Shown: positions 51,223 to 59,477 of the stretch, in pieces | Position numbering within the stretch: position 1 is the first letter of the stretch | Layout of the letters: every line of letters starts with the position of its first letter | NCBI GenBank assembly: GCA_004297775.1 | Contig: SCUE01000032.1 | Coordinates: 1-64,000 of the forward strand | Direction of reading: 5' to 3' | From: Chloroflexota bacterium | Lineage (GTDB): Bacteria > Chloroflexota > UBA6077 > FW602-bin22 | Length of the DNA: 64,000 nucleotides | Program-made: the position numbers and the translations under genes | The notes under the pieces: model-generated | The model's database searches: none | The model's input: only the letters and a program-made list of their open reading frames with translations | What the model was told of the DNA's origin: nothing

Positions 51223-51564
51223 CTACGAATCGAAGCCCGACCGGCTCCCGTCCGCGCCACCGGCAAACCCCGGCAGCACTGTCACCTCGTCGCCATCACG
51301 CAGCGGCGCCGCCAGGCCGCCGATCCCTTCGTGGGCACGGCCGTTGACAAGCAGCGTGCAGTGTTCGTGGATGCGCCGCTCCGGCCGGTCGTAGACCCAC
51401 TCCTCGAAGCCGGCAATGCGATCGGTTAGGCGCGACAGCAACGACTCGATCGTCTCATCCTCGCCGATCGCCTCGCGCAGCAGGGCCTTGCCCGGACCGA
51501 GGCCGAGCTTGCCGGAAGTCCACGGCAGGATCGTCAGGGTCACGAACGATCCCGCCGCGGACAT
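51223..51564 (-). CDS. MoaD/ThiS-like protein with C-terminal extension
   Basis: A 113-residue ubiquitin-fold protein. VTLTILPWTSGKLG, ESLLSRLTDRIAGFEEWVYD, HEHCTLLVNGRA and LRDGDEVTVLPGFAGG follow MoaD. In true sulfur carriers the chain ends at Gly-Gly. Here FAGG is followed by 12 more residues (ADGSRS, then GFDS), so it either needs cleavage before thiocarboxylation or is not a sulfur carrier. Start ATG lies 4 bases after the stop of the aldehyde ferredoxin oxidoreductase gene; MoaD-like genes beside such oxidoreductases are common and serve the tungstopterin cofactor. Confidence 0.75.
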   Translation of the reverse strand: MSAAGSFVTLTILPWTSGKLGLGPGKALLREAIGEDETIESLLSRLTDRIAGFEEWVYDRPERRIHEHCTLLVNGRAHEGIGGLAAPLRDGDEVTVLPGFAGGADGSRSGFDS

Positions 51565-51568
51565 CGCG

Positions 51569-53419
51569 CTAGAAGGTGCCCGCGAGGTGGCCGAGCCCAA
51601 CCTTCTCGAGCGTCTGCGGACTCGGCCGCCCATCGGCGCCACTCCAGCCCATCCCTTCGCGATACAGCTTGACCATGCCGTCCCAGTGCTCGCCGATGCC
51701 GATGCCGGCGTTCGGACCATCGGTTGGCGTCGAGCCGTAGCGGATCGATGGCCGCTCGAGCGATGAGTCCAGACCGTGCTGAAAATTGAAAACCCGCAAC
51801 TGATTGACGATGCGCTTCCCGACTGTCATGGCCTCGTCGAGCGCCATGTCCCACCCGGTCACCGCGTTCAGCATATCGAGGGCAAACCCGGCGTGCGTGT
51901 TGCAGAAGCGGCAGACTCCCAGACAATCGTCGAACTGGTGCCAACCGTTGAATTCGGCCGCCATCGTCGCGACCTCGACCGGGTCGAACCGGTTCCGTTG
52001 CGGCGGAAGCCCGATCCGCTGCGTCTGGATACCGCCGAACGTCGCCTCGATCGTGCTCGTGTTCGAAAGGCAGGTGTCGAACATCTCGGCCCAGCGCCCG
52101 CGGTGATCGTGGCTGCGCGGCGTATTTCCCTTCAGCGTGTACACGCCCATCGCCTGCGCCTCGCCGCCAAGATGCTCGGCCGCGCGCTTCGTGCCCTCGG
52201 CCAACACCGCGCCAAAGTCCTCCCGCCGCGCGATCTTGCCAATGAGAGCCTTGATCGATTCCGCGTCGCCCCAGCGCGGCTCGAGTCCGCCGAGCATCTC
52301 GCGCGTGATCAGCCCGCGATCGAACGCCTCCAGCGCGAAGCCGACGATCCAACCGCCTTCATTGATGTCGAAGCCGAGCGCGTCCACTTCGTTCCCGAGC
52401 ATGACGACCGCGCCGGCCTCGGTCACGCCCACCTGCGGACCGAATGACGCGATCCCCTCGTACTCCGGCTCCTCGCCCTTGACACCCTTGTACGGACCCT
52501 CGGTCACCTCGACGAGCTTGCAGCAGCCCATCCGACAGGCCCAGCACGGATTGTTCTTGATCTTGAACTTCGTCCGCATGAACTGCCCGTTGATCTGCTC
52601 GTGCTCGGCGAACACCCCGGTCTGGTAGTTGCGGATCGGCAGCCAGCCGCCGATCGCCGCGCCGGAGACACCGCCGCCGGTGCCCCATTGATAGAGCGAA
52701 CTGGTCCGGTTCTCGCTCGCCGCGCCGAACATCGGCTCGATCAGGCTGTTGACACGCGCGGAATCGTGGATCGGGATCGCCGTCTTGCCACGGGCGGTCG
52801 CGATCGCCTTGAGGTTCTTCGCGCCGAGAACCGCGCCGACGCCGTTGTGCGCCGCGACGTGACCGCGATCGCCAACCAGCGCCGCGAAACGGACGAGGTT
52901 CTCGCCGGCCGGGCCGATCGAGAAGACCGACATGCCTTTGTCGTTCGTTCGGAAGTCGGCGCGAATCGCGTCCTCGACCGCCCACGTGTCCATACCCCAG
53001 TACTTCGTCGCGTCGCGCAGTTCGGCGGTTCCATCGTGGATGTAGAGAAAGGTCGGTCGCACCGCCTTGCCGACGAGCACGATCGCGTCGTAGCCGTTCT
53101 GGCGGAGAAAGGCGCCCAGGAATCCGTTCGCCTGCGTCGCGCCGGCCTGGTTCGTCATCGGACCCTTGAACACGGCCGAGAACAGACCCGTGCCCGACAC
53201 CTTCGTGCCGGCCAGCGGGCCGCTCGCCAGGATCACGGGATTGGCCGGGTCATCCCAGTTCGTGCCCGGGGGACACAACTCGACGAGGTACTTGGTTCCG
53301 AGACCGGTGCCACCGACCCAACGGCGATAGGTCGCCTCGTCGAGCTGATCCTGTCCGATCGCTCCGGTCGTCAAATCCACGCGCAAGACCCGCCCGGTGT
53401 AGCCGCCTGGCACCGCCAT
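51569..53419 (-). CDS. aldehyde:ferredoxin oxidoreductase (tungsten/molybdenum)
   Basis: A 616-residue enzyme oxidising aldehydes to acids with ferredoxin as acceptor. The N-terminal pterin domain begins GYTGRVLRVDLTTGAI, with ILASGPLAGTKVSGTGLFSAVFKGPMTN at 63-90. NGVGAVLGAKNLKAIA (192-207) is the usual cofactor motif. The [4Fe-4S] ligands are C292, C295 and C299 (CWACRMGC), with a later Cys in DDCLGVCRFC. DHRGRWAEMFDTCLSNTSTIEA continues the C-terminal domains. Length is typical. ATG 53419 follows GAGGGGACGACG. Followed by the MoaD-like gene. Its ferredoxin could feed the Hdr/OFOR system. Confidence 0.92.
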   Translation of the reverse strand: MAVPGGYTGRVLRVDLTTGAIGQDQLDEATYRRWVGGTGLGTKYLVELCPPGTNWDDPANPVILASGPLAGTKVSGTGLFSAVFKGPMTNQAGATQANGFLGAFLRQNGYDAIVLVGKAVRPTFLYIHDGTAELRDATKYWGMDTWAVEDAIRADFRTNDKGMSVFSIGPAGENLVRFAALVGDRGHVAAHNGVGAVLGAKNLKAIATARGKTAIPIHDSARVNSLIEPMFGAASENRTSSLYQWGTGGGVSGAAIGGWLPIRNYQTGVFAEHEQINGQFMRTKFKIKNNPCWACRMGCCKLVEVTEGPYKGVKGEEPEYEGIASFGPQVGVTEAGAVVMLGNEVDALGFDINEGGWIVGFALEAFDRGLITREMLGGLEPRWGDAESIKALIGKIARREDFGAVLAEGTKRAAEHLGGEAQAMGVYTLKGNTPRSHDHRGRWAEMFDTCLSNTSTIEATFGGIQTQRIGLPPQRNRFDPVEVATMAAEFNGWHQFDDCLGVCRFCNTHAGFALDMLNAVTGWDMALDEAMTVGKRIVNQLRVFNFQHGLDSSLERPSIRYGSTPTDGPNAGIGIGEHWDGMVKLYREGMGWSGADGRPSPQTLEKVGLGHLAGTF

Positions 53420-53630
53420 CGTCGTCCCCTCATTCGTCGTGTCGTTTCGATGCGTCGCCCGTCGGCGGGATCGCGCCCGACCGCATGGCGATTGACCATG
53501 TTCTAGCGAATCCGTCGAGCCATTCCAGCAAGCCGCCCATCCCGACGTGCCACTGGCTGAGACGCCGGCTGGCAGGTAGTAGACTACGCGACCGCGGCGG
53601 GTCGAATCGTCGCGCGAAGGGAGAGGTACG

Positions 53631-54734
53631 ATGGGTCGTCACCTTGGCGTCGCCGTCGTCGGCTGTGGCGGCATCAGCAATTGCCACACCGCCGCGCTGG
53701 CGCGCATTCCCGACGTCCGCCTCATCGCGGCCGTCGACATCGACGAAGCGCGCGCGCGTGATTTTGTCTCGCGCTACGGGTTCGAGACGCACGCGACCGA
53801 CTTGCGCGCGGTCCTGTCCCGGCCGGACATCGAGGCGGTCGTCGTCACGACCGCGAACGACACGCACGCGCCGCTCAGCATCCAGGCACTCGATGCCGGC
53901 AAACACGTCCTGGTCCAGAAGCCGATGGCGCTGACGCTGGATGAGGCCGATCAGATGATCGCGGCCGCGAACCGCGCCGGCAAGAAGCTGATGGTCTCGT
54001 TCTTCGAATTCTTCCATCCGGCCTTCAAGCGCGCCAAGGAGATCGTCGATCAGGGCCTGATCGGCGACGTCTTCCTCTTCAAGGCGATCATGGCCTGGTA
54101 CATGCCGCGCATGACCGCCTGGCGGTTCGACCCGAAGATCTCCGGCGGCGGCATTCTCATGGACGGCCACGTCCACCACGTCGCTTTCTTCCAGTGGCTG
54201 CTCGGCGATCCGCCGGTCGAGTCGGTCTACTCCGAGTTCGGCGCGATGAACTCCGATGCCAGAGTGGAAGACACCGGCGTCACGATCATCCGCACCGCCC
54301 GCGCGATAGCCGATATCTCCGGCTCGAACCGATTGCTTGAGCCGAACGCGCAGAGCGGACGCTACTTCAAAGAAGCGCTCGAAATCTTCGGCTCGAAGGG
54401 TACGATCCGCATCAACCCGACCGAGCGACCGTCGCTCAAGGTCTTTTCCGAGGCCGGCGAGATGGTCGAGAGCCTTGGCGGTGGCTGGATCGCCCCGCGA
54501 CTGGAGCCGTCGCCGCCGCTCGAACGCGCCTACAGCAATCACTTCAACCCGGACGAGAACCCCTGGGTCGACGAGCATCGCCATTTCGCCGATTGCTGCC
54601 TGAACGACAAGCCCGTCGTCAGCGATGGCTACTTCGGTCGCAAGGTGCTCGAGATTCTGATGGCCGGCTATCAGTCCGGTCGCGAAAAGCGCGCGATCCG
54701 GCTTCCCTTGGTCGCGGCAGGAGCAACCCGATGA
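53631..54734 (+). CDS. Gfo/Idh/MocA-family oxidoreductase
   Basis: A 367-residue NAD(P) enzyme. VAVVGCGGISNCHTAALA is the Rossmann motif. VQKPMALTLDEAD near residue 100 carries the catalytic Lys (usually EKP, here QKP). GGGILMDGHVHHVAFFQWLLG near residue 175 carries the D/H pair. AGAGGTACG precedes the ATG. The stop overlaps the start of an isomerase-type gene (ATGA), so the two probably act in one sugar pathway. Confidence 0.9.
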   Translation: MGRHLGVAVVGCGGISNCHTAALARIPDVRLIAAVDIDEARARDFVSRYGFETHATDLRAVLSRPDIEAVVVTTANDTHAPLSIQALDAGKHVLVQKPMALTLDEADQMIAAANRAGKKLMVSFFEFFHPAFKRAKEIVDQGLIGDVFLFKAIMAWYMPRMTAWRFDPKISGGGILMDGHVHHVAFFQWLLGDPPVESVYSEFGAMNSDARVEDTGVTIIRTARAIADISGSNRLLEPNAQSGRYFKEALEIFGSKGTIRINPTERPSLKVFSEAGEMVESLGGGWIAPRLEPSPPLERAYSNHFNPDENPWVDEHRHFADCCLNDKPVVSDGYFGRKVLEILMAGYQSGREKRAIRLPLVAAGATR

Positions 54735-55597
54735 AACTTGGCGTACTCGGCGCACTTCCACGCGCGTTTGCCGATCTGACCCTCGATGCCATTCGCGGCG
54801 TCCGCGCGATGGGCTTCTCGGGGACTGGCCTACCGGGCGGCGACGACCCGGCCGGCGTCTCGAACGAGACCGCCCGCGAAGCCGGCAAGAAGTTCCAGGA
54901 TGCCGGCGTCGAGTTGATCGAGTACGGCCGCTACGGCTCGAACCTCGTCACGCGGAACGACGCCCAGCGGAAGGCGGACATCGCCAGCCTGGCGCAAGCC
55001 TGCCGTGTCGCTCGCGGCGCGGGGTGTCCGGCGGTCATCACCGGCGCCGGGAGCATGAATCCGCGTGGCGGCTGGTTCCCCGATCGCGAGAATCGCTCGA
55101 CCGAGACCCGCGATCGTCTGATCGCGTCGCTGCGCGAGGCCGTCCGCGCCGCCGAGGGCGAAGGCGTGATCCTCGGTCTCGAATGCCACACCGTCACGCC
55201 GCTCTACGATGCCGCCTCGACGCGCGACATCCTCGACGCGGTCGGTTCGAAATCGTTGCGCGTCCACCTCGACCCGATCAACTGGCTCACCTTCGAGACC
55301 GTCTACGACAGCGGCGCCGCGACGAGGAAGATGTTCGAGGTCCTCGGCGCGGACCGTCTGCTCGGCTCGCACGACAAGGGCGCCTCGGTCGAGGACAAGC
55401 TGATCATTCACATGAGCGAGGCCGTCACCGGCAGTCCGGAGGACATCTTCGATCACGGCGCGCTCATACGCGAGGCCGCCAGGATGCCGGCCGGCTTCTA
55501 CCTCGCGATCGAGCACCTCAAGCCCGATCAGATGCCGGCCGCGCGCGATCATCTGCTGTCGATCGCGAAGACGATCGGCGTCACGTTCGAGACGTAG
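54731..55597 (+). CDS. sugar phosphate isomerase/epimerase-type TIM-barrel protein
   Basis: A 288-residue protein of the xylose-isomerase-like family. KLGVLGALPRAFADLTLDAIRG at the N terminus; AVITGAGSMNPRGGW near 98; VILGLECHTVTPLYDA near 143 (metal Glu); LRVHLDPINWLTF near 180 (metal Asp); GSHDKGASVEDK near 215; FYLAIEHLKPDQ near 258 with the last Glu. It isomerises, epimerises or dehydrates a sugar or cyclitol derivative, probably the product of the coupled Gfo/Idh enzyme. A strong terminator follows. Confidence 0.85.
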   Translation: MKLGVLGALPRAFADLTLDAIRGVRAMGFSGTGLPGGDDPAGVSNETAREAGKKFQDAGVELIEYGRYGSNLVTRNDAQRKADIASLAQACRVARGAGCPAVITGAGSMNPRGGWFPDRENRSTETRDRLIASLREAVRAAEGEGVILGLECHTVTPLYDAASTRDILDAVGSKSLRVHLDPINWLTFETVYDSGAATRKMFEVLGADRLLGSHDKGASVEDKLIIHMSEAVTGSPEDIFDHGALIREAARMPAGFYLAIEHLKPDQMPAARDHLLSIAKTIGVTFET

Positions 55598-55612
55598 TGG
55601 GTGTTCACAGGG

Positions 55613-55640
55613 AGAGCGAGGGCTGCCGCCCTCGCTCTTC
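55613..55640 (+). terminator. intrinsic terminator-like hairpin
   Basis: An 11-bp perfect stem agagcgagggc / gccctcgctct with loop tgcc, followed by the pyrimidine-rich tcttcagtcttctgtttctt, 16 bases after the isomerase stop. Confidence 0.65.
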
Positions 55641-55732
55641 TTCAGTCTTCTGTTTCTTGGGGGGCGCGGGGGTGTCCCCCGAGTACCTTTCGGAAATATG
55701 CGCGAAACATTCGTAATGAGGGAGGAAGTACC

Positions 55733-56170
55733 TTGAGTCCAATGCCACGACCGCGCGGCGGCCAGCTCGGCCACACCTGCATTCGCGTCAAGGACATCGA
55801 CCAGACGGTCGTGTTCTACAACGGCCTGCTCGGTATGCCGATCGTCGAGCGGCGCGATCCGCCGCCACCCGGCACGCGCATGGCCGCGCTCGGCTCCCAG
55901 GAGAACTACCTGGAAGTGTTCCAGATCAAGCCCGACGCGCAGATGGAGAACGTCGACCCGACGACCCTGCGCTTGAATCACATCTGCCTGTGGGTCGAGG
56001 GCATAGAAGACCTCGAAACGCGCGCCGCCGCGGCCGGCTCGCCCTTCACCGGCCCGATCCGCTCGAATCCGGGCTGGGTCGGCGCCGCGATCAAAGTCGG
56101 CTGGGTCGTCGATCCCGACGGCAACCGCGTCGAGCTGCTGGAGTGGACGGGTCCGGGCGCGTCGCCGTGA
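55733..56170 (+). CDS. VOC-family protein (glyoxalase/dioxygenase superfamily)
   Basis: A 145-residue single-module VOC protein. GHTCIRVKDIDQTVVFYNGLLGMPIVERR gives the first metal His; NYLEVFQIK gives a Glu; LNHICLWVEGIEDLETRAAA gives the second His; VVDPDGNRVELLEW gives the final Glu. The metal site is complete, as in glyoxalase I or methylmalonyl-CoA epimerase-like enzymes. TTG 55733 has GGAGG seven bases upstream; ATG 55742 is too far from it. The substrate is unknown; sugar-type genes lie on both sides. Confidence 0.82.
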   Translation: MSPMPRPRGGQLGHTCIRVKDIDQTVVFYNGLLGMPIVERRDPPPPGTRMAALGSQENYLEVFQIKPDAQMENVDPTTLRLNHICLWVEGIEDLETRAAAAGSPFTGPIRSNPGWVGAAIKVGWVVDPDGNRVELLEWTGPGASP

Positions 56171-56248
56171 GAGAGGGCCGTGCCTCGGCCAGATCGGCTG
56201 GCAGCGTCCCAATGACCGGAGTCTCTACAAAAGCCGGGGCGGTTCATT

Positions 56249-57229
56249 GTGTACTTTGAGGCCTACTTCTCGACCTTCATCGAGGGCACGGAGTTCGATG
56301 TCGACGAGGCGGCGGACATCGTGTTCGGGAACGTCATCCCGGTCAAGCGCCCCGAGGACGCGCACGATGTCGTCGGTGCTTGGCAGATCGTCTTGAACAC
56401 GATGGAAATGGCGCGAACCCCACGCACGTCAGAGGAGTTCATCGCGCTCCTGCAGAGCCGCCACGCGGTGATGATGGGTGCCCGTCCGGAGAAGGCTCCC
56501 GGCGCGTTCAAGCGAGAAGGGAACCGGGCAGGAAACACAATCTTCGTGGCTTCCGATCAGGTGATCGGTATGCTTACCCGAGGTGTCGACTTCTACCGTG
56601 GTCTGGAGCCGGGCTTCGCCCGCGCCGTGTTCATGATGTTCCTGGTTTCCGAGGTGCACCCGTTCGCCGACGGCAACGGTCGCGTCGCGCGGATCATGAT
56701 GAACGCCGAGCTTGTCGCCAACGGTGAGGAACGCATCATCATCCCAACGCTCTTCCGGAGCGATTACCTCACTGTGCTGAAAGCGCTGTCTCAGATCCAG
56801 GACCCAACGCCGATCGTCCGCACGCTCGATTTCGCGCAGCGGTGGGTCCGGTCGGTCCCCTGGGGAAAGCTGGACGACACGCACGCCGACCTGGAACGCG
56901 GCAACGCGTTCATGGATTCGGTCGCGGCCGATCGCTCACTGACGAGAGCGTCGCGAGCCCACGCTCCGTGTTCTCTCTTTCATCGCTCGGGCCTGTGTGT
57001 CAGATTCCTTTGTACATGTCCTTCCGATTACCGATGTCAAGGACCACGATATCGGGGTTGCGAACCACGTACAGCACGCGGTAGTCACCGGATCGAATGC
57101 GATGCACCGGAACGCCGTGGTCGTCAATATCTGCCAGGCGCCTACATCCCGCGGGATATGGATCTGTGGCAAGAGCCTCAATTCGGCTCACGATCTGCGC
57201 CCCGATGCTTCGCGGGATCCAGACGCTAG
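56249..57229 (+). pseudogene. Fic-domain AMP-transferase, truncated remnant
   Basis: Residues 1 to about 230 of the frame are Fic-like. STFIEG near residue 8 matches the inhibitory helix motif (S/T)xxxE(G/N). HPFADGNGR at about 136-144 is the complete active site. LRSDYLTVLKAL- and DLERGNAFM-like parts (read IIIPTLFRSDYLTVL here) follow. In full-length relatives some 50 or more residues precede the inhibitory motif; here an in-frame TGA near 56213 and the VOC gene leave no room. From about 56940 the frame has no Fic similarity and runs antisense through the RelE-like gene. So both ends look lost, though the catalytic core is intact. Confidence 0.65.
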
Positions 57230-57276
57230 GAGTCGAGAGCCGCCTTCGTATAGGCAAACCCGTATGGCGGCGACAC
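57000..57276 (-). pseudogene. RelE-like toxin, frameshifted
   Basis: From GTG 57276 the frame reads SPPYGFAYTKAALDS and then meets TAG at 57226-57228. In the next frame it continues VWIPRSIGAQIVSRIEALATDPYPAGCRRLAD, then VHRIRSGDYRVLYVV, then DIVVLDIGNRKDMYK to the stop at 57000. Removing one base near 57226-57230 restores a normal RelE of about 91 residues with its HRIRxGDYRVLY and GxRxxxY motifs. It follows the RHH antitoxin gene by 3 bases. Real decay or a sequencing error. Confidence 0.75.
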
Positions 57277-57279
57277 GCT

Positions 57280-57693
57280 TCAGGCCAACAATCGATCGAG
57301 TTCGTTCCGCAGCTCCTTCCCTCTCACTAGAGCATCAGACCCATCACCCAGTGCCGCGAGCCGCTCCTTAGCTATCTGGGAATCTCGTCGGTCGTACTTG
57401 GTTGTTCTACGGCGCTGCAACGAACCATCCGGCCCGGAGCTCACACGGCGTCGCCTACGATCGATCCTCGCCGATCCCACGCTCCGGTTCGCCCGGTCGA
57501 GCGCTGCATCGCGGATGAACTCCGAAGTGCTCTTGCCAAGCTGTTCGGCGCACGCGGCGATCAGCTCGAGGTACTCCCTGGAGAATGCGACCGAAACGAT
57601 CACGCGCGCGCCCTTCACGGCCGGGCGCCGCTCCGCTCCCCCGGGATCCCAGCCCTCGGCACTCTGTGCCTCGGCCACCCGCTTGTCAGTCAT
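57280..57693 (-). CDS. ribbon-helix-helix-type antitoxin
   Basis: A 137-residue protein. Residues 30-70 (RVIVSVAFSREYLELIAACAEQLGKSTSEFIRDAALDRANR) form a ribbon-helix-helix DNA-binding fold. The C-terminal half is Arg-rich, then helical (SQIAKERLAALGDGSDALVRGKELRNELDRLL). The order before a RelE-like gene supports the antitoxin role. ATG 57693 has GGAGG seven bases upstream. Confidence 0.7.
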   Translation of the reverse strand: MTDKRVAEAQSAEGWDPGGAERRPAVKGARVIVSVAFSREYLELIAACAEQLGKSTSEFIRDAALDRANRSVGSARIDRRRRRVSSGPDGSLQRRRTTKYDRRDSQIAKERLAALGDGSDALVRGKELRNELDRLLA

Positions 57694-57886
57694 CGCCCGC
57701 CTCCTCTCCCGCGTACCATCCGGCGCGACACCGATCTTCGAGGCACCGGCGATATTCTCGGATCGCCGGCCACGTTCCCCGCTTCTTCTCCACAGCGGGA
57801 TCGATGCGACACTTTAGCCCCCCAGTTGTCCGATCGACACACTCCCCGAGGTGCGTCCCGATCTTCGCATTGAGCGGCAGACGCAC
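57686..57886 (-). CDS. possible small protein, 66 residues
   Basis: A GTG-started frame that overlaps the antitoxin start by 8 bases and the end of the HicA-like frame by 73 bases. The peptide is charged, with five Cys (GECVDR, LKCRIDP, RRCLEDRCRAG) and no membrane helix. Codon third positions are GC-rich as in real genes here. I do not recognise it, and it may be only part of the decayed island. Confidence 0.3.
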   Translation of the reverse strand: MRLPLNAKIGTHLGECVDRTTGGLKCRIDPAVEKKRGTWPAIREYRRCLEDRCRAGWYAGEEAGDD

Positions 57887-58128
57887 ACGCTGATCTGATT
57901 CCGCAAAAGCGCGCGCAGATCGTCGGCACTCAACCCGGCTTGCCGAAGGATCGATCGCATCGTCCCGGTCGGCAAGTCGCGATTACCGTGCACCGGTACG
58001 ACGACGAGGCGATCCGAACCAGCGCTACGAAGATAGTGATGCCTACCGCGCGTGTGCGACAACCGGAAACCGCCGCGTAACAGAGCCGCGACCGGATCCT
58101 GGCCGCTGGCTGAAGGCAGCGGGGTCAC
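57814..58128 (-). CDS. hicA: HicA-type mRNA interferase toxin
   Basis: A 104-residue protein. PVAALLRGGFRLSHTRGRHHYLRSAG carries the catalytic His of the double-stranded RNA-binding-like fold. VVVPVHGNRDLPTGTMRSILRQAGLSADDLRALL completes the domain by about residue 75. The last 29 residues (RNQISVCVCRSMRRSG and beyond) have no HicA counterpart and suggest loss of the original stop. GTG 58128 overlaps the HicB stop (GTGA). Confidence 0.85.
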   Translation of the reverse strand: MTPLPSASGQDPVAALLRGGFRLSHTRGRHHYLRSAGSDRLVVVPVHGNRDLPTGTMRSILRQAGLSADDLRALLRNQISVCVCRSMRRSGRTSGSVSIGQLGG

Positions 58129-58355
58129 GCGCGGGCAACTTCGATGTCCACCAACTCGCTGCGCTGTGGCATGCTCGGAAGGGGGAGTCCCTCCTTGTCG
58201 GTCGCCTCGATGTACCCAAGAATCGCCTCGCGGGTCGCGTCAATGGCCCGTTCGCGCGTTTCGCCGTACGTCGAAATGTCGAGCGCTGGTACGTGTGTAA
58301 CCCAGAGATCGGCCTCGGAATCCCAACTGACCAGGATCTGGTAGTGAACACTCAT
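58125..58355 (-). CDS. hicB: HicB-type antitoxin
   Basis: A 76-residue protein with the partial RNase-H-like HicB fold: YQILVSWDSEADLWVTHVPALDISTYGETRERAIDATREAILGYIEA. No DNA-binding domain follows, as in short HicB forms. Antitoxin precedes toxin with a four-base overlap. Confidence 0.85.
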   Translation of the reverse strand: MSVHYQILVSWDSEADLWVTHVPALDISTYGETRERAIDATREAILGYIEATDKEGLPLPSMPQRSELVDIEVARA

Positions 58356-58460
58356 CGTTCGTCGATTCTACCGGTCCGCGGCGGAAAATCCTGGGCGCCC
58401 ACTTCGATCACTTCGCGTGCGACTTCCCCATGGCCTCCCGCGCCCGACTTCCTGGCGGAT

Positions 58461-59405
58461 TCAGTGCAGAAACTCCGCAAACGCCGCCTTCGCGTACGTG
58501 ATGCTCTCCTCCACCCAGAGGTCCTCGTCCTCGTTCGGCGGCAGCGGCATCAGTTCCAGCGAGAGGCAGAGGTCGTTCGCGTTCGGCGTCCGCTCGCGCA
58601 GGATCTCCAGGATCTTGGTGTTGTCCACGTGCCCGCGGCCGAGCGGTGCGGCGTACATCACCGAGACGAACTCCCGGCCCGGCGTCCACGGATGCACCTT
58701 GAGGTCCTTCAGGTGCACCAGCGCGGTGTACTTGGCGCCGTCGTAGGCGGCGTCGATCGGGTCCTCGCAGACCGTCAAGGTGTTGCCGGTGTCGAACAGC
58801 AGGCGCAGGCTGGGCGAGTCGATCGCGTCCAGCACCCGGACGATCTCCTTGACCCGGTAGTCGAGGTGGTTCTCGAAGGCAAGCACCAGCTTGGCGGACT
58901 CGGCCGCCTGCACGATCGGGCGAATGTGCTCGGTGATGCGCGCGAGTTGCTCGTCGAGCGGCGGCTCGGTCGTGAAGCGCGTGTGGATCATCGGCGTCGT
59001 GCAGAATTTGCTGACCCGCACGTCGCCAAACGTCCGATATCGCTCGATGTTCTGGATCGCCGTCTCGACGGTCGCCTTCGTCTTGTCGCCACCGGCGATG
59101 AGGTCGGCGCTGACCGACGGCATCAGTTCGATCTTCTTGCTGGTCAGCATCGCCTTGACGCGATCGACCCGCGCCTGGTCGTCCCAGAAGCGAATCGGGC
59201 TGTGGCAGACCGGCAAGCCGAGCTGCTCGCAGCGGTTGATCAGCCACTCGACCATCTCATTCGCGTCGATATTTACCGGCGTCCGCGTGTAGTATGGCGA
59301 AGGATTCCCCTTGGCCATCCACGAAAGGTCGGTCCGATCGCCGAACATCGTTCCGGCGCCGGCGAAGAGGTACTGGTAGGCGCTGCTCGTCAGGCCCAGT
59401 CGCAT
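58461..59405 (-). CDS. sugar phosphate isomerase/epimerase-type TIM-barrel protein
   Basis: A 314-residue xylose-isomerase-like protein. RLGLTSSAYQYLFAG at the N terminus; VLAFENHLDYRVKEIVRVLD near 178 (metal Glu); LRLLFDTGNTLTVCEDP near 203 (metal Asp); ALVHLKDLKVHPWTPG near 232; LCLSLELMPLPPNEDED near 282 (last Glu). It is less alike to the two following paralogues than they are to each other. ATG 59405 has GGAGG nine bases upstream. It is the last gene of a minus-strand run that begins beyond 64000. Confidence 0.85.
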   Translation of the reverse strand: MRLGLTSSAYQYLFAGAGTMFGDRTDLSWMAKGNPSPYYTRTPVNIDANEMVEWLINRCEQLGLPVCHSPIRFWDDQARVDRVKAMLTSKKIELMPSVSADLIAGGDKTKATVETAIQNIERYRTFGDVRVSKFCTTPMIHTRFTTEPPLDEQLARITEHIRPIVQAAESAKLVLAFENHLDYRVKEIVRVLDAIDSPSLRLLFDTGNTLTVCEDPIDAAYDGAKYTALVHLKDLKVHPWTPGREFVSVMYAAPLGRGHVDNTKILEILRERTPNANDLCLSLELMPLPPNEDEDLWVEESITYAKAAFAEFLH

Positions 59406-59435
59406 TGGTGAAATCCTCCAGGGTGCCTGTAGACA

Positions 59436-59465
59436 TCGGGGCGCCGCGAAGAATCGTCGCCCCGA
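59436..59465 (-). terminator. intercistronic stem-loop
   Basis: An 8-bp stem tcggggcg / cgccccga with a 14-base loop, between two isomerase-type genes on the minus strand. It could be a weak terminator or an mRNA-processing hairpin. Confidence 0.4.
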
Positions 59466-59477
59466 GTCGCGCAATTG

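Noticed and set aside
58293-59411. 372-codon + strand frame
   Set aside because: Antisense to an isomerase-type gene with full metal-ligand motifs.
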